A stretch of 64,000 nt of DNA, taken from Venturia oleaginea (taxonomy: Eukaryota > Ascomycota > Dothideomycetes > Venturiales > Venturiaceae). This document shows, in pieces, positions 10,584-21,841 of the stretch. The position numbers and the translations under genes are program-made. Under the pieces are notes generated by a model. The model did no database searches. It was not told the origin of the DNA and saw only the letters and a list, made by a program, of their open reading frames with translations. The DNA is taken from the NCBI GenBank assembly GCA_013176395.1, contig JABMLP010000015.1, positions 744,001-808,000 of the forward strand. Direction: 5' to 3'. Positions within the stretch are counted from its first letter, which is position 1. Each line of letters opens with the position of its first letter.

Positions 10584-10962
10584 CTAGCAACCACCGACTT
10601 GCTCTTGGTGGACCTCGAGGGTGTCGCCGTCCTGCATCTCGAGCTAAAAACCTGTCAGTTCTGCCATCGAAACGCGCATACGCACGAAACGAGAAGAAAG
10701 CCAGAGTTTCCCTATCCCAAAGTGTGTAACATACCGAATCAGGATTGTCCGTCGGGTTCACGCGCTGCCCATCGAACAAGAACCGCACACTGTTTGGTGA
10801 CTTGCCCTGACGCTCACAGAATGCGTCCATCAACTTCTTGAGCGCAGTGGTTCGCTTGATCTTGAAGAAGACCTCATTATTGGAATCGGTGACTTTGATG
10901 TTGAGGTGTTCGGGCTGGTCGTCAGGCTTTGCGCCGCCATTTGGAGAGCCGCCGTCGGACAT
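10584..10962 (-). CDS. smt3: SUMO, small ubiquitin-like modifier (Smt3/Pmt3)
   Basis: Ubiquitin-like modifier conjugated to lysines of nuclear proteins. Exon 1 runs from 10962 down to 10735 and exon 2 from 10643 down to 10584, with a GTATGT donor and TTTTTAG acceptor in phase 0, giving 95 residues. The acidic/Gly N-terminal tail is followed by the SUMO beta-grasp fold: LNIKVTDSNNEVFFKIK, TALKKLMDAFCERQGK, VRFLFDGQRV, then after the intron LEMQDGDTLEVHQEQVGG. The di-Gly is followed by a single Cys and stop, so an Ulp-type protease must remove only one residue to mature it. Reading through the intron gives a spurious longer ORF. It is divergent from the Cmc4 gene. Confidence 0.95.
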
Positions 10963-11524
10963 TGTGAAGGTAAGATGGAGGATTTGAGTTGCTATATCAG
11001 TTTGTTTTAGCTATGGTTTCCTGATGGTATCAGATGGGTATGAGGCGCACGGTCTTAATATGGCACGCGTGAGAGATTGTCTGCGAAGGCAGAGTGGTTG
11101 GTTGGATGGGTGGGGAATTGAGGAAGACGGAGAGGGTGGAGGTACGCGGTGGGCTTTATACCTTTATTATTTGGTAAGGGTCACGAGGCGCGCAGGCCGT
11201 TCGGCGAAGCAGCGAAGTGTTATATTGAGCAAGATCTGTTGGTGTATTGTGTACGGTGGTGGTGAAGTTGACGATTATGCTAGAAAGATCGGCAACCGGG
11301 TCACTTTCAGTGCCCGCCAAACATATGGAAGTGGCGTCAGCGGCTCAGAGTCGAGATGGATATAAATCATCCAAGTCTAGCCCAGCGTTGTTGAGTTTGG
11401 CATTTTTATTTGAAATAACACCGCGTCAAATCTGTTGGCCATTCTAAGTATTGTACTGCCCGAGGATACAATCACTTGAGAGTCGCTCCACTTCAGTTTA
11501 AACTCGAGATTTACAGCAGTCAAG
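10963..11524. promoter_or_regulatory. bidirectional promoter region between SUMO (-) and Cmc4 (+)
   Basis: The two start codons face away from each other, 562 bp apart, so this spacer must carry both promoters and 5' UTRs. No individual binding site could be assigned. Confidence 0.45.
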
Positions 11525-11968
11525 ATGGCAAGCGAAAAGCCCAAACCTGAAATATGCGTATCCTAACATGCTCAGGACAAACTGGACGACGACCTGAAGA
11601 CGGATCCACCATGCCATCCCAGAGCTTGTGCTATTCAAAGTATGTTCAGACAATTTGATGGAACTGATGGTGTTGACCTACGGACAGACTGCATCCAGAA
11701 GAACAACTACGATCAAGCGAGATGTCAGAAGCAAGTGAGCAGCGTGTATCAAATTCCGCAGACATTGCCAACTGAAAGTGTTACTCCAGATCGACGCACT
11801 GTACGAATGCTGCGATGCCTTCTACAAACAACAAGGCGATAATGCCAGTGTTGTGAGCTGTCCAAAGGTTTCGCTTCTCCGGTATGCAGTTCTTTTCATC
11901 GCGAAGAAAGCCGTACTGATGAAGGTATCCACAGACTGAAGATGAAGCAAAGAGCCGAAGGCAAATAG
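11525..11968 (+). CDS. cmc4: Cmc4-like twin CX9C mitochondrial intermembrane-space protein
   Basis: Small coiled-coil-helix-coiled-coil-helix protein of the mitochondrial intermembrane space, a substrate of Mia40 oxidative folding. Yeast Cmc4 is the closest family known to me. Clear exons are about 11576-11639, 11688-11734, 11790-11881 and 11935-11968, with introns of 48, 55 and 53 nt in correct phase. The protein reads DPPCHPRACAIQNC, then NNYDQARCQKQ, IDALYECCDAFYKQQG, a Cys-Pro (SCPK) and the LKMKQRAEGK tail, matching the family in order. The 5' exon is unresolved. The ATG at 11525 is in frame but a TAA lies between it and exon 2. A 48-nt GC-AG intron (11528-11575) directly after ATG would fix this, as would a 42-nt GT-AG intron starting at 11558. 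Confidence 0.82.
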
Positions 11969-12396
11969 CCGTGGTGTATTAGGAAATATGTCACAGCCAA
12001 GTCAAACTCGATTCCCCATCCCCCAAAGGTTGAGAATCAAAACGAGTACAGTAGCCGTAGTTCCTCTAGGACCGACAGTAGCGCGCTTGCAACAATTGAA
12101 TGGTAGAAGCGAGACTCTAACATGCGGTCCATGATTTTACACGTATGTAAAAGACATTGTAGAGTTTAGAAGTGTTGCGCAAGGAAGAATTTGATTTATT
12201 TAAGAGTTTTTTTCTGCCTTAGAATATCGCCTTGTCGCCGTGTCGCCTTTTCGCCTTAGCCCTGCAAGTTGAACTGACCGTGTTTCCGCAGTTGGAATGC
12301 TATAAACAAAAGTAGAAACACCATGTCTTCATGACCCATTGGCCTTGATATCGCGCATTTGACTTCTTCCTCTGTCGCAAATATTCTCTCACCACT
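11969..12396. other. intergenic, no gene seen
   Basis: Contains the Cmc4 3' UTR and the promoter of the nucleoporin gene. A triple near-repeat of a TCGCC(T/G)T-type word occurs around 12226-12262. Nothing else is recognised. Confidence 0.4.
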
Positions 12397-15300
12397 ATGG
12401 ATTCGCGAATGCGCTCTCAGCACCCGCGACGACTATCCAAAGCCGCGGGACAACCATCATTTCGACCACGGCCTTCATCCAATACTCGGTCACCATTTGC
12501 GCGCGAGGAGAGCTGGGAGCTTCCTGATGTGAGATTGGCAACAATTCTCTTTCCGTCACCATCTAACAAAAATCACAGCAGTTTATAGCTCCCTCCAACC
12601 ATCCGCAACGATCCCCCGAGTCGCCCTTATTTCCCGACGATGCGCCTCTTCAAGAGACCCTCGACTCTATTCGCGCCATGGGAGAACGCATAGGCTTACA
12701 GGTCGAACAGTTCGCCCAGTTTCTTGACCAATGGAACATGACGAGGAACAATATGAGAGCGGATGACGATCAGGCGAACAAAGAAGCGGCCATGCAGTTG
12801 ATCGATCGACTGAAAGAAATATCGTCGGGAAAACTACAGGATCTTGAAGTCCAACACCAAGAAGGCGATCTGTCGAGTTCATGGCGAGGCAAATTACGGG
12901 GCGTCGCAGATCGAGCTGGTCGCGTAAGCATACGGCCAGGGACTGCTATGTCTGCACATGGAACCTCCCACGATCTTGACGAATTACATCAATGGCAGTC
13001 AGAAGTCAACAGCTGGGACCTCTTCAAGACCATTGCAAATTACGAAGTCAACAACATGACAGCTGCGCAGAAGGAGGAGTATGTCCAGGACAACCCGACA
13101 AATCAATTCACAGAGGGAGCAGATCTCTGGACACAGTTCATAGTCGTGAACGACTTGGCAAGAGAAAAGAAGGTGATATTAGAATGGCTCGAGCGATGTG
13201 CCCAGAACGGCGAGAATAGTTTGGAAGCCATAGTGGAACAACTGCAAGAACAAGCTGGCGCTGGCGCTGGAACTTGGTCCATGGGATGGCTATACACGCG
13301 GGAGAAAATAAAAGCATACAAGCGCATTCGATCAACAGGTGGCCCGATACCTCAGACTGCCTCAATCTCAGCCACAGACAGCTCCAGGCTACTCGTCACG
13401 CAACTAGACCCAGATGCGCCTACACGACAAGAGCGCGTTTTGGAGAAGAAGGACGACTATTACGAACGCGCCCTATGGCTGACTTGCTATGAAAAGCTTC
13501 GGCGAGGCACAACGTGGGAAGAGATTTCGGCATGGTGTGAAGAGCGCAACGAATCATGGAGGGGAGCAAGCTTGGGGGCATCGCAAGAGCTTGAGCGCAA
13601 AAATAGCCGACTATGCCTATCTGGACCGTACTCTGGCGCACTATGGAGAAGGATGTGCTTGAAGGCCGCACATAACCCTACGGCGGACAAGTATGAGCGT
13701 GCTGTCTATGGCTTACTCGCTGGCGATGTACAATCGGTTGAGCCAGTTTGCCAATCGTGGGAAGACACCCTTTACATGAACTACAACTCTCTCCTCCTAG
13801 CCGAATTCGAAGACTGGTTACAACAGAACCATCCGGACAATTTTCCGTCTGTTCTCGCTCAAAAAATCCCATTATACAAGCCGATTAGGCCGTACCAGGA
13901 TCTCGCACTCGAGCACGACGCCGCCATGATGGCGACATACAGGCAGGGCGAACATCGTGACGACCCTGCCTTTCCCATGAAGCACCTCCAAGCCGCCCTG
14001 GTCGCTCACAAATTCCAGGAATTTGCACAGGAGCTGACAAAAGCTATTCGGAAAAAGGCCAACCAGGGTCAAAAATCAGTGCTAATAGCGAACAACCATA
14101 TGTTGACAAAGGTGGACGAAAAATTCATGCAAATTGCTGAGGACTGGGATGTGATTAGACTTGCCGCTCATATGGTGCCCGTCTATCGCAGTCTCGGGAT
14201 GAAGTTCGAGGACGAAGAAGCAGTCGACGATATCATCGTGACCTACATGGACTTTCTCCGAACTTTGGGCAAGTTTGACGCCATTCCAACATACGCTGTC
14301 TGTCTCAATTCAGAAGCTACCCGAAATCGCATCGTCGGTGCCATGATATCCGATATCACAGACAGGACAGAGCAAGAGCGACTTGTGAAGCTGATGAACG
14401 CAGCTGGATTGGACATGACCTCGATCCTCGCCGCACAGTGGGTCCATGCCCTTGGCGTGATGGGCATAACTGTCAATCCGCCCATGGAGGATCAACCTGG
14501 CCCGAACGAGACCATCGATCGTTTCGAATTGGTGGAGCCTGCTGGTGAGCAATGGGCCGGGTGGAGGATACGAGACACGGGACTTGCATCACTGGATGTC
14601 GACGAACGATCAGTCATGGATTTGTTAGATCCTAGCGAGCAGCGGCTTGTCCGAAGTTTGGAGTGGTTCTTCCGGATCAGAGCCGACTGGGGCCCGACTT
14701 TCGCTGGAATTGCCACGGTCATGAAAGCCATGTTGCGGACGGGACGATTCATGACTGCTCTTGCTATATCGACCAGGATCTCGTATGAAGCCATGAGCAA
14801 GCATCTCACTCCTACCCTTCTAAACGGGCGATCGGTAGATGTACACGAAAATCCCGAGTACGAGGAACCAGAGACGACGCGTCCTAATCTTATGAGAAGA
14901 TCTACACGATCTAGTTCACAGAAAGACATCCACAAGACAGCGCCAAAAGAACCAAGTAAGGTTGCGAAAGAGTGGCCGTACAAGATTGCGTTGCTCAAAC
15001 AGCAGAGCAAGCAGGTGGTCGAACTCCAGAACCTATGCTCTCTGCTTGAAGCTTTGGCCATGTGGAGATTCTTGGAAGAAAATGTCTCGTCGGACAACGA
15101 ACAGCTGTATGTCTCATTGAAAAACTCGTCAAAGTCCTATGCTAACCTAAATCTAGTGACTATGCAACCAAGCAAAGTCTCGTTGCAGCAACTCTTCAAG
15201 AAGACATCATCACACGAATGGTGCCTCTCTTTGGCTCGTTTTTGATGGAAGTCGCTGATGGTCAGTTGTGACAGTTTTGCAAGTAATGGACATCACTAAT

Positions 15301-15788
15301 AGACTATGACAGTTGAGGACGAATACTTGTGTACGAGACTCCGCTACGCTTATTTCCCCGATATCATCCTTGCCTACAACGGCATCATTACCTATACCTC
15401 CCAATTCGGCGAAAAAGAGGTCCTCTTCAAATCACTAGAACTCGCAAACGCCATTGCCGACGAAAAGAACTATGAACTTGCTAATGCGTTCTTGCAAACT
15501 AAACGTATGGGCGAATTGGTGACAGCGTTGGCACTGAGTCAACGTATGTTATTGAGGTTGAATCAGCAAGATTTGAGGTCTGAGAGGAAGAAAGAGAGAG
15601 AGCTGGAGAGACAGAAGAGAGTTGCCGAGGGCACGGATGCGCTTTTTGGTGGCGAGGGTAAGGGGGAACTTGTTGGTGTGGGAAAGAAGGGGAAGAAGCC
15701 GAATTTGAAGAGGAAGAAGAGTGGCGTTTTGGCGGTTAGTCAGGATGATTGGGTCGGGCAGACTGTTGACATTTGGGTGCCTCGTTGA
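12397..15788 (+). CDS. nup84: nucleoporin Nup84/Nup107 (Y-complex scaffold)
   Basis: Structural nucleoporin of the Nup84/Nup107-160 Y-complex of the nuclear pore, about 1079 residues. Exons: 12397-12528, 12579-15106, 15157-15260 and 15313-15788. The three introns are 50-52 nt, GT-AG, with CTAAC or similar branch sites, and the phases match. Diagnostic segments include the WRRMCLKAA motif, YERAVYGLLAGD, the SWEDTLYMNYNSLLLAEFEDWL helix region and an alpha-solenoid throughout. The C-terminus is unusual: a Lys/Glu-rich coiled segment (about 15555-15640), a Gly/Lys linker and a final DDWVGQTVDIWVPR. Long ORFs on the opposite strand (for example 14492-15097) are shadows of this coding sequence. 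The family call is firm; yeast calls it Nup84 and animals Nup107. Confidence 0.93.
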
Positions 15789-16538
15789 TAAAAAGCTTTC
15801 GGTGAAGAGATGATGCCGGACTAGGACGCGAGAGGTTTTTTGTGGGTAGGAATGAATCGATAGGTGGGGGCGTGTAGTATGGCATCTTTTGACAGAAATG
15901 GAAGGGCAATCAGAGTCGTGGTACTTGTACGACATCGACTTTTTGGCAGTGTTCTGAGGCAAGGCGTAAGACTCTAGATACTCTTCCGCCTATCTTATTA
16001 ATAATGTTCTTGCTCACGATTTTGAGGTGCCCGAAGACGATCTGGTCAGCTACTACCAAATCCAATCTATCATTGTTACTCAAGATCAACGTCGATATGT
16101 ACCGAGAATTTTATCAACATCGATGTCGGGTAGAGCTTCAAGAATGAAAAGGGGTAACTTACATAGCCTTCAGCGAGATTGTGCCCTGTGAAGTCTGTCT
16201 GTTATGATCTTGTTACCAGCCGGATCAACGAGGCTGGAAGAGTCCGAAAATATAAGACATTTTGTCACAAATCGGAATTCCTGAGGACAATGAATTATAG
16301 ACTCTCGATCATGCTATCGAGGAGCCTACTAAGAAAAAATACCTTCCCTGCTAACTCTTTTTAAAAACACAAATTCATTGGTATATAACCGTTCCTTTCG
16401 CCCCTCCTTCGGTACAGATCTCAAAAGCTCATCAATCAAGATCTCTGAATTTCCCGGCTGGAAATCACAGGATAGTAATCGTTATCTCCTGCAATACTTC
16501 CTAATCCGCTTCATCGAGGAGCAAATTTTGTTCAAAGG
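15789..16538. other. intergenic, no confident gene
   Basis: AT-rich. A plus-strand frame at 16378-16620 overlaps the 3' end of a minus-strand pseudogene and is treated as its shadow. No repeat or RNA gene was recognised. Confidence 0.4.
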
Positions 16539-17176
16539 CTATTCCTTTATTCTTTCGCTTCTGTCGGTTTCTGGAAGCCTACGGAGGACAAACTTGAGAA
16601 GACCTCCAGCAGCTGGGTGACGCCTTGAGAAGAACGCCTTCATCCTCTTCGTGTGTGCTTCGAGAGCTTCGGAGCTGGGCAAGGTCTGCACCGACTCGCC
16701 TCCATCGCGGCGTTTTGCATCAAGTACGTCTACAAGATTGAAGTTCTGGCGTTTAGGCAGCTTCGAAATTAATATTTGACATGAAAAGAGGGTCCAATGT
16801 CAAGGTAGGTAGGTAGGTAGGTAGGTACATATCAGCACATACGTACCCTCCCACAATCTTCCCAGGTCTCCACCCTGTCCAATTCCGTTTCCTCAGCACC
16901 GACGATTAGGCAAAGGGTTTGCCAAGCTAACAAATCGTTTGGATTGGTTCCGAATCGCGAGTTGAATTCTAAGACTAGGGATGAGCGGAAATCAGTCCAT
17001 GCTGTTTCTCCCTCTACGCTGCCGGGTGTCCACGCTTTGCTTCTGCGGAGTCGTTGGTACTCGATGCCAGCCGGGGCTTCGGGGGTCTAGGTGAATTCGT
17101 CGCATTCGTGGGAAGAGAAGAATTCTCGGAAGGGTTCGGTTTTGCCGAATTTTGTGCGGGCTGCCTTTGCGTCGCG
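16539..17176 (-). pseudogene. broken copy of a conserved fungal hypothetical family (FFxxHxCDxF ... NLVDxxD ... QTxPSxxAL ... GGLLKFxLR)
   Basis: Minus strand, two exons: upstream part to 16847, intron 16846-16746 (GTACGT donor, CGCCAG acceptor), then 16745-16539. The protein reads EFFSSHECDEF, IEYQRLRRSKAW, AWTDFRSSLVLEFNSRFG, LLAWQTLCLIVG, then NFNLVDVLDA, ESVQTLPSSEALEAHTKRMK and GGLLKFVLRRL. That order is common to a large uncharacterised Pezizomycotina family. Two in-frame stops occur in the 5' exon: TAG at 17087-17089, and TAA at 17177-17179 just upstream, with no ATG between. So it is either a pseudogene or has an unresolved upstream intron. The function of the family is unknown. Confidence 0.6.
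16803..16826. repeat. microsatellite (AGGT)6
   Basis: Six perfect copies of the tetranucleotide AGGT, lying inside the intron of the minus-strand pseudogene. Confidence 0.95.
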
Positions 17177-17743
17177 TTAACGACCGAGTCAACCCATGTT
17201 GAGTGGGAGAGTGGGTGAAGGGTAAATCGTGGATTGGCAATTTTTTCAGAGTTGAGGGAGAAGCTGTATGGCGGGATTAGACAGAGGATAAGTGTGGATT
17301 CCTTGGCACATAGGGGGCTGAAGTCTCTGCAGAGACTTCAGATCCCGTGCATAGAACACCATCAATCAATACAGGCATTCATTCATCCATCATTTTCTAC
17401 ACGTGTACAAAGCTTTATCAACAATAAGGTCTGTGACGAGAGTGTTATGGCTCACTCTTTGTGTAAATGGAGTAGTATTGATGAAAGTCTATCATCCCCA
17501 ATTCAACACCAAGGGCGACAATTTCCGGGGAATTTTCAATATCTGGGTCTCTAGGATTCCAGCAGTGGTCGAAGAGGATCTCGGATTTTTAAATCGATGT
17601 TAAGAAACCTGCTCTCTTGCCGTTGGTAAAAGGGAAAATGTTAGCTTGCCGCGATCTGGCAAGGTGAAATACTTTTTGATACTAGAACTTTGCGCCTTCA
17701 GTAAAGTCTGCTTGCTTCCGGGTTGAATGTAGGGGCCAATTCA

Positions 17744-18005
17744 TGTTAGATACCAGGCTGCCATGTGGCATCTGTATTATAATGCGTAGAAGTATCCGAA
17801 TAGATGGTGGTTTGAACTATACAACACAAACTGGCGAGACTATAATTATATTCTGACGAGTTTCGGAAGACCTCCTTATCACCTCTTCGAGAAGGACGGT
17901 ACTTCTTAGTTTTGTTTAGGGGGGCTTTTCTTTGAAGATATTTTACGCGCTTTCGTAGGCGCAAAAATAGTCTATATATTGTTACGGGGAACTCGTTTCT
18001 CAACA
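17744..18005. mobile_element. LTR-like sequence, 262 bp, TGTTAGA...CTCAACA
   Basis: The ends form a TGTTRAG-type inverted pair (TGTTAGA and TTTCTCAACA), as in LTRs. The content is AT-rich and non-coding. No target duplication was found (flanks ATTCA and CAGTT), so the boundaries are uncertain. It may be a fragment or a false match. Confidence 0.3.
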
Positions 18006-19337
18006 CAGTTGATTATGTCAAGACCTTCTTGACACCTATGTTCTCTTCTTGTTCTGGTTCGCAGGTTTGGGGTAAGGGCAATATCAGTCTGGAAGTACTT
18101 CCCTTAAGTACCTTCCCTTGCTCAGGTTCTTTGGAGGCTCACTAGATCCTAGCCGTCCGATGTATCTCCCAATTCAACTGTCGTCTAACCGATTTGATCC
18201 TCAGATCAATCCTGAACGCTTGTCGGTTAGTATGAAGGTTGGGGGTGGGCTTGCTTCGTATGCATATGACTTGTGCTTGATTGTATCTAAGTAAAAGGTC
18301 GTTACTGTAGTAGGTTGAAGAAGCTCCTATGTGAGAAACATAAGATGAGAATACCACGAAGAGAGAAAGGAAAGTCCGTCCAACGTCCTCCCTATATACC
18401 GTTCTGGTTCTGGGTGCCAAGGTGTATTCCCACACCTCTTGGCCTTTTCCCACACTTCCCACAACTGTAAGTCTTGCCAAGACCTGTGGGAACTGAGGGA
18501 ATATCACGTGACTCCTGCACGTACTATTCTCCTTTAGGACTGACTCCGTCGCACCAATAACTTCTTATCATCCAACCATTCTTTGCGAGTCCTGCCCTCC
18601 TGCTCTTCAGCCTTGAGGTGATCTGTAACATATATATGTATAATACGGTATCTAGTATCCGACGAGCCTTGGCGGTATTTATTAGGCGGGTGGTTGGTAC
18701 GCCTATATAATACTATCCGGTCCGTATAGAATTCGTAGACGGTATAGAAGTTACATGCTAGTGTCTATCTGGTGGAGCAAGGGCCTCGTCCGACCAAGCG
18801 ACAACAACAACATGGCGATCTCGCATATCGCACGACTTCTGAGCCCTCTGAAGCTCGTCTTGTATCTAGATTCCCACCCGCCTACACCCTGTAGTCAACG
18901 TCTTATACGTGCGGGCAGTAGGGCACCTCATTTGCCTTCAATCGAGAAGCAATTGAGCCGTGGGCATGCCCTCCTGAGACCTACCCCGTGGCTGAAGCCC
19001 CGTGTGGCTGAGGAAGCCTGTATGGCTCAGGGCTCAATGGCTTGCTCGCTCATAATGAAAATTCACGTGCCCTGGCCTGCGTCCGGCCAATCAACAGATA
19101 AACGTGCCAGATGACCGTGATCCGAAGGCGTGGCGAGATGGAGATAGAGCCTAGATTCCCTAGCTATCCCTTACGAAGTCCCAATCGTACTTAAATAGAA
19201 TGTAAGGCTGAGAAACATTCTAGTATAACAGTTGTATAATATTGTATTTCCTAAAAGATTGTAGTAGTATTCAGTTTTCCCAAGTTGGAGAGGGTGGGCC
19301 TAAATGGAGGGTACAAATATATCAGCGGCTTAGTCTA
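18006..19337. other. repeat-like, gene-free stretch
   Basis: Sequence next to the LTR-like unit contains TGTAAC...GTTACA ends around 18626-18756 and AT-rich runs, which looks like degraded retroelement DNA. Open frames here (for example 18142-18507 minus and 18755-19114 plus) show no recognisable domain. I do not call genes. Confidence 0.3.
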
Positions 19338-20728
19338 CTATGGTTGCCGGCCAAATAAACGTTAGTATGGCGATCCACCGAGGTGACGCCGCAATCATGC
19401 TAAGCTGTATACAAGCCGTAATCTCGTATTTTTGGTGTTTATGTAATCTCCTTCCACAGCCACGTTGACATTCTGTATACACAAGATTTTGGTGTTATAA
19501 CTGCAGCCATCATGAGGTCTCAAGAGCTCACACGAGATCAACGCCTTATTATCCTTAACCTACACCAAGCAGGCTTAACCTACCACGCAATTTCGCAGTT
19601 TATCCAGGAGAAACACGGCACCTGTGTTACTATACGGCAGTGTCAGCTGGCCGTCAATGCAGGTCACCCTACGCCTCAAAAGAAGCAACGTGCGGGCCGA
19701 AAAGGATACCTTACAGAGGAGCAGATTAATGAGCTTGAAGCCTACGTATGTAGCTCAAAAGCAGCTCGACTATTAAGCTGGCAAGCACTCTCAATTAGCC
19801 CTCTTGCCCACCTTGGTGTAGGAGCAGATTGCCTCCGAAAAGCACTCGCTAAAAGAGGTTACAAGCGCTATGTTGCAAGGCAAAAACCACCCTTCTCCGA
19901 TAAGAATCGACGCCTCCGCCTTGCCTGGGCCCTAGAGCACCAACACTAGACCTTACAACAATGGGCTACTATACTGTGGACTGATGAGACCTGGGTAACA
20001 GGAGGGAGGCATAGGAAGCAATGGGTTACCCGCAAAGCCGGCGAAGAACTCCACCCTGACTGCGTAGTTCAGAAGGTTCAAAGGAAGAAAGGGTGGATGT
20101 TCTGGGGTTCATTCTACGGGGCTCAAAAAGGGCCATCTCTTTTCTGGGAGAAGAACTGGGGTGCTATCAATATGGTCGGTAGATTCTCCCTCTCTTAAGC
20201 CTCCTTTTCTTACCAATTTAGGAGTCATACACGGAGAGAATCGTGCCTACAATGGCTGAATATACACGACAGAATAGGCTCTTTTTGATGCAGGATAACG
20301 CCCCAGGGCACTCAGGTTCTCTTACGAAAGCAGAGCTCCTACGCCTCCGGGTCCCTCTCATCTTTTGGCCACCTTTCTCACCAGATATGAACCCAATTGA
20401 GACAGTATGGAATTGGATGAAGGATTGGATAGAGGCAAACTATAAGGATAGGTATTATAACCATCCAGAATTGAGAAGGATTGTAAAGGAAGCCTGGGAG
20501 AATGCTATAACTCCGCAGAAACTGTGGAGTTTGATAGAGACTATGCCTCAAAGATGCCAAGACTTGATTGCAGCAGAGGGAGGGTATACGAAATGGTGAT
20601 AGCGTTGAAATTGAGCTCAAAAACAGCTTTATAATCATGTATTATTACACCAAGAATGTGGGATCTCCGGCCGATATTAAGTGCAGATCAGTCCCACTAA
20701 CTAACGTTTATTTGTCCGTTTACCATAG
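19338..20728 (+). mobile_element. Tc1/mariner transposon (DD34E), 1391 bp, complete ends, inactive
   Basis: The ends are imperfect inverted repeats of about 29 bp. Both begin CTATGGT and share the core CAAATAAACGTTAGT. TA duplications flank the element (19336-19337 and 20729-20730). One gene with one intron occupies the centre and carries a nonsense codon. Confidence 0.88.
19512..20599 (+). pseudogene. Tc1-like transposase, interrupted by TAG at 19947-19949
   Basis: Exon 1 is 19512-20174 and exon 2 is 20222-20599. The 47-nt intron has donor GTCGGT and acceptor TTTAG in phase 0. An N-terminal paired HTH (TRDQRLIILNLHQAG ... TIRQCQLAV) is followed by the DDE domain: LWTDETW, then LMQDNAPGHS, then SPDMNPIE. 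There are 34 residues between the second Asp and the Glu, so DD34E. All three catalytic residues are intact. A single in-frame TAG replaces the residue between EHQH and TLQQW. Tc1 relatives usually have Trp there, so TGG to TAG is likely, equivalent to CpA to TpA on the other strand. Confidence 0.87.
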
Positions 20729-20730
20729 TA

Positions 20731-21010
20731 GTTCTCGCCTTGATCCGGAGGTAAGATATTTCGGAAGTTTACTTTCATTCGATGGATCGATGACGGAAGC
20801 AAGTTATCATGTTGTTTAATTTACATAGTACGATTACTGTTAAGTACAATGGATTGTCCGATTGCCCGATCACCCTCTTGGTTTTTTACAACTCCAACTC
20901 GAATCTAGGTGTCAAGAAAGTCTTCAATCACTTGAGAAGCACAACAAATAGCCTGCAAACAAACATCCGTCAAACTTGCAGCCTTTCATGATGGACATCG
21001 CCGAGTCCCA
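20731..21010. other. intergenic, no gene seen
   Basis: Spacer between the Tc1-like element and the BTB array. No structure recognised. Confidence 0.35.
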
Positions 21011-21841
21011 TCACGATTCGTCCCTCCGACCCATCTCCACCCGACCCAAATTAAAGATAACGACTCTAGAGCATTTCGGCTCGCCTTCGGCGTGGAGGTG
21101 GTATCGACACCGATCCCTGTTCCACGGACATTCCATGCTCCCAAGACCATGGCCAGCCCGCGCACCGCCCAGACCATGCGCGACAGCAACCCAAAACTCA
21201 ACAGGCGCATTCAACCGATCCGCCTTCGTAGACTCGACCTCAAACCAAGAACAACTCCTACGATTATTGTAGATCCAAAAATCGACGAGCAGGTTCACAA
21301 AGGGCAAAGTGAAGGGCAGTTTACCGCATGCTTTGGCCGCCAGGGCTGTGGGGTATCGCACTTTGCTGGTAACGTGGTTGATCATGTTATCGATGGCGGC
21401 GTTGCAGAATCTGTTGTCTTGGATGAAGGTTCCGAAGGCGTATAAGTCTAGGTGGTGGTCCCAGTGTGGGTCTTTGGGAAGGTCGCCGTCGTAAAGCCAG
21501 CGCATGTACCACTGGAAGATTTCTATAGACTCGTGGGCAAGTCGAACAGTGCCGTCTTTTTCCATGAACTCGCCTGTCAGAGCTTTTTTGAAGAAGTCTG
21601 AGGTCGCGGTGAGAAGGTCGAGGTGGATGAGGAATGGTTCTGTGGTATTTTCGCCTACGAAAATGTATGCCATTTTCTTGCCGAGCCTACGGCTGTTAGC
21701 TCAGGGCTTTATGAAGAGGAAGGGGAGCGAGGGAACTTACTTGAGAGTGCCATCTCTGTCCTTGCGTGGGTCTTGCACTTTCGGAGATTGTGTGGGCGCG
21801 GCTGGAACGACAGTGTTCTTCGAGTCGGCATTGGACACCAT
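21011..21841 (-). CDS. BTB/POZ domain protein 1 (intact array member)
   Basis: Exon 1 runs 21841-21741 and exon 2 21686-21011; the 54-nt intron has GTAAGT and CGTAG with a CTAAC branch site. The product is about 258 residues. A charged N-terminal tail (QDPRKDRDGTLK) leads into the BTB fold: IFVGENTTEPFLIHLDLLTA, SDFFKKALTGEF, VRLAHESIEIFQWYMRWLY. This is followed by the LLVDFW helix typical of fungal BTB proteins and a Cys/His C-terminus (CPWNRDRCRYHLHAEG...KC). BTB domains mediate dimerisation and often Cullin-3 binding. No kelch, MATH or zinc-finger DNA-binding partner is seen, so the role is unknown. It is the only uninterrupted copy of four in this array, though its tail runs about 17 residues past the usual KC end. 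Confidence 0.85.

Noticed and set aside
14492..15097. 201-codon minus-strand frame inside the nucleoporin gene
   Set aside because: Shadow of a long GC-balanced coding exon on the plus strand; no domain and no splice or start context.
17744..18170. Longer LTR ending at CTCCCA followed by ATTCA
   Set aside because: Ends are not inverted and the match to the left flank is likely chance.
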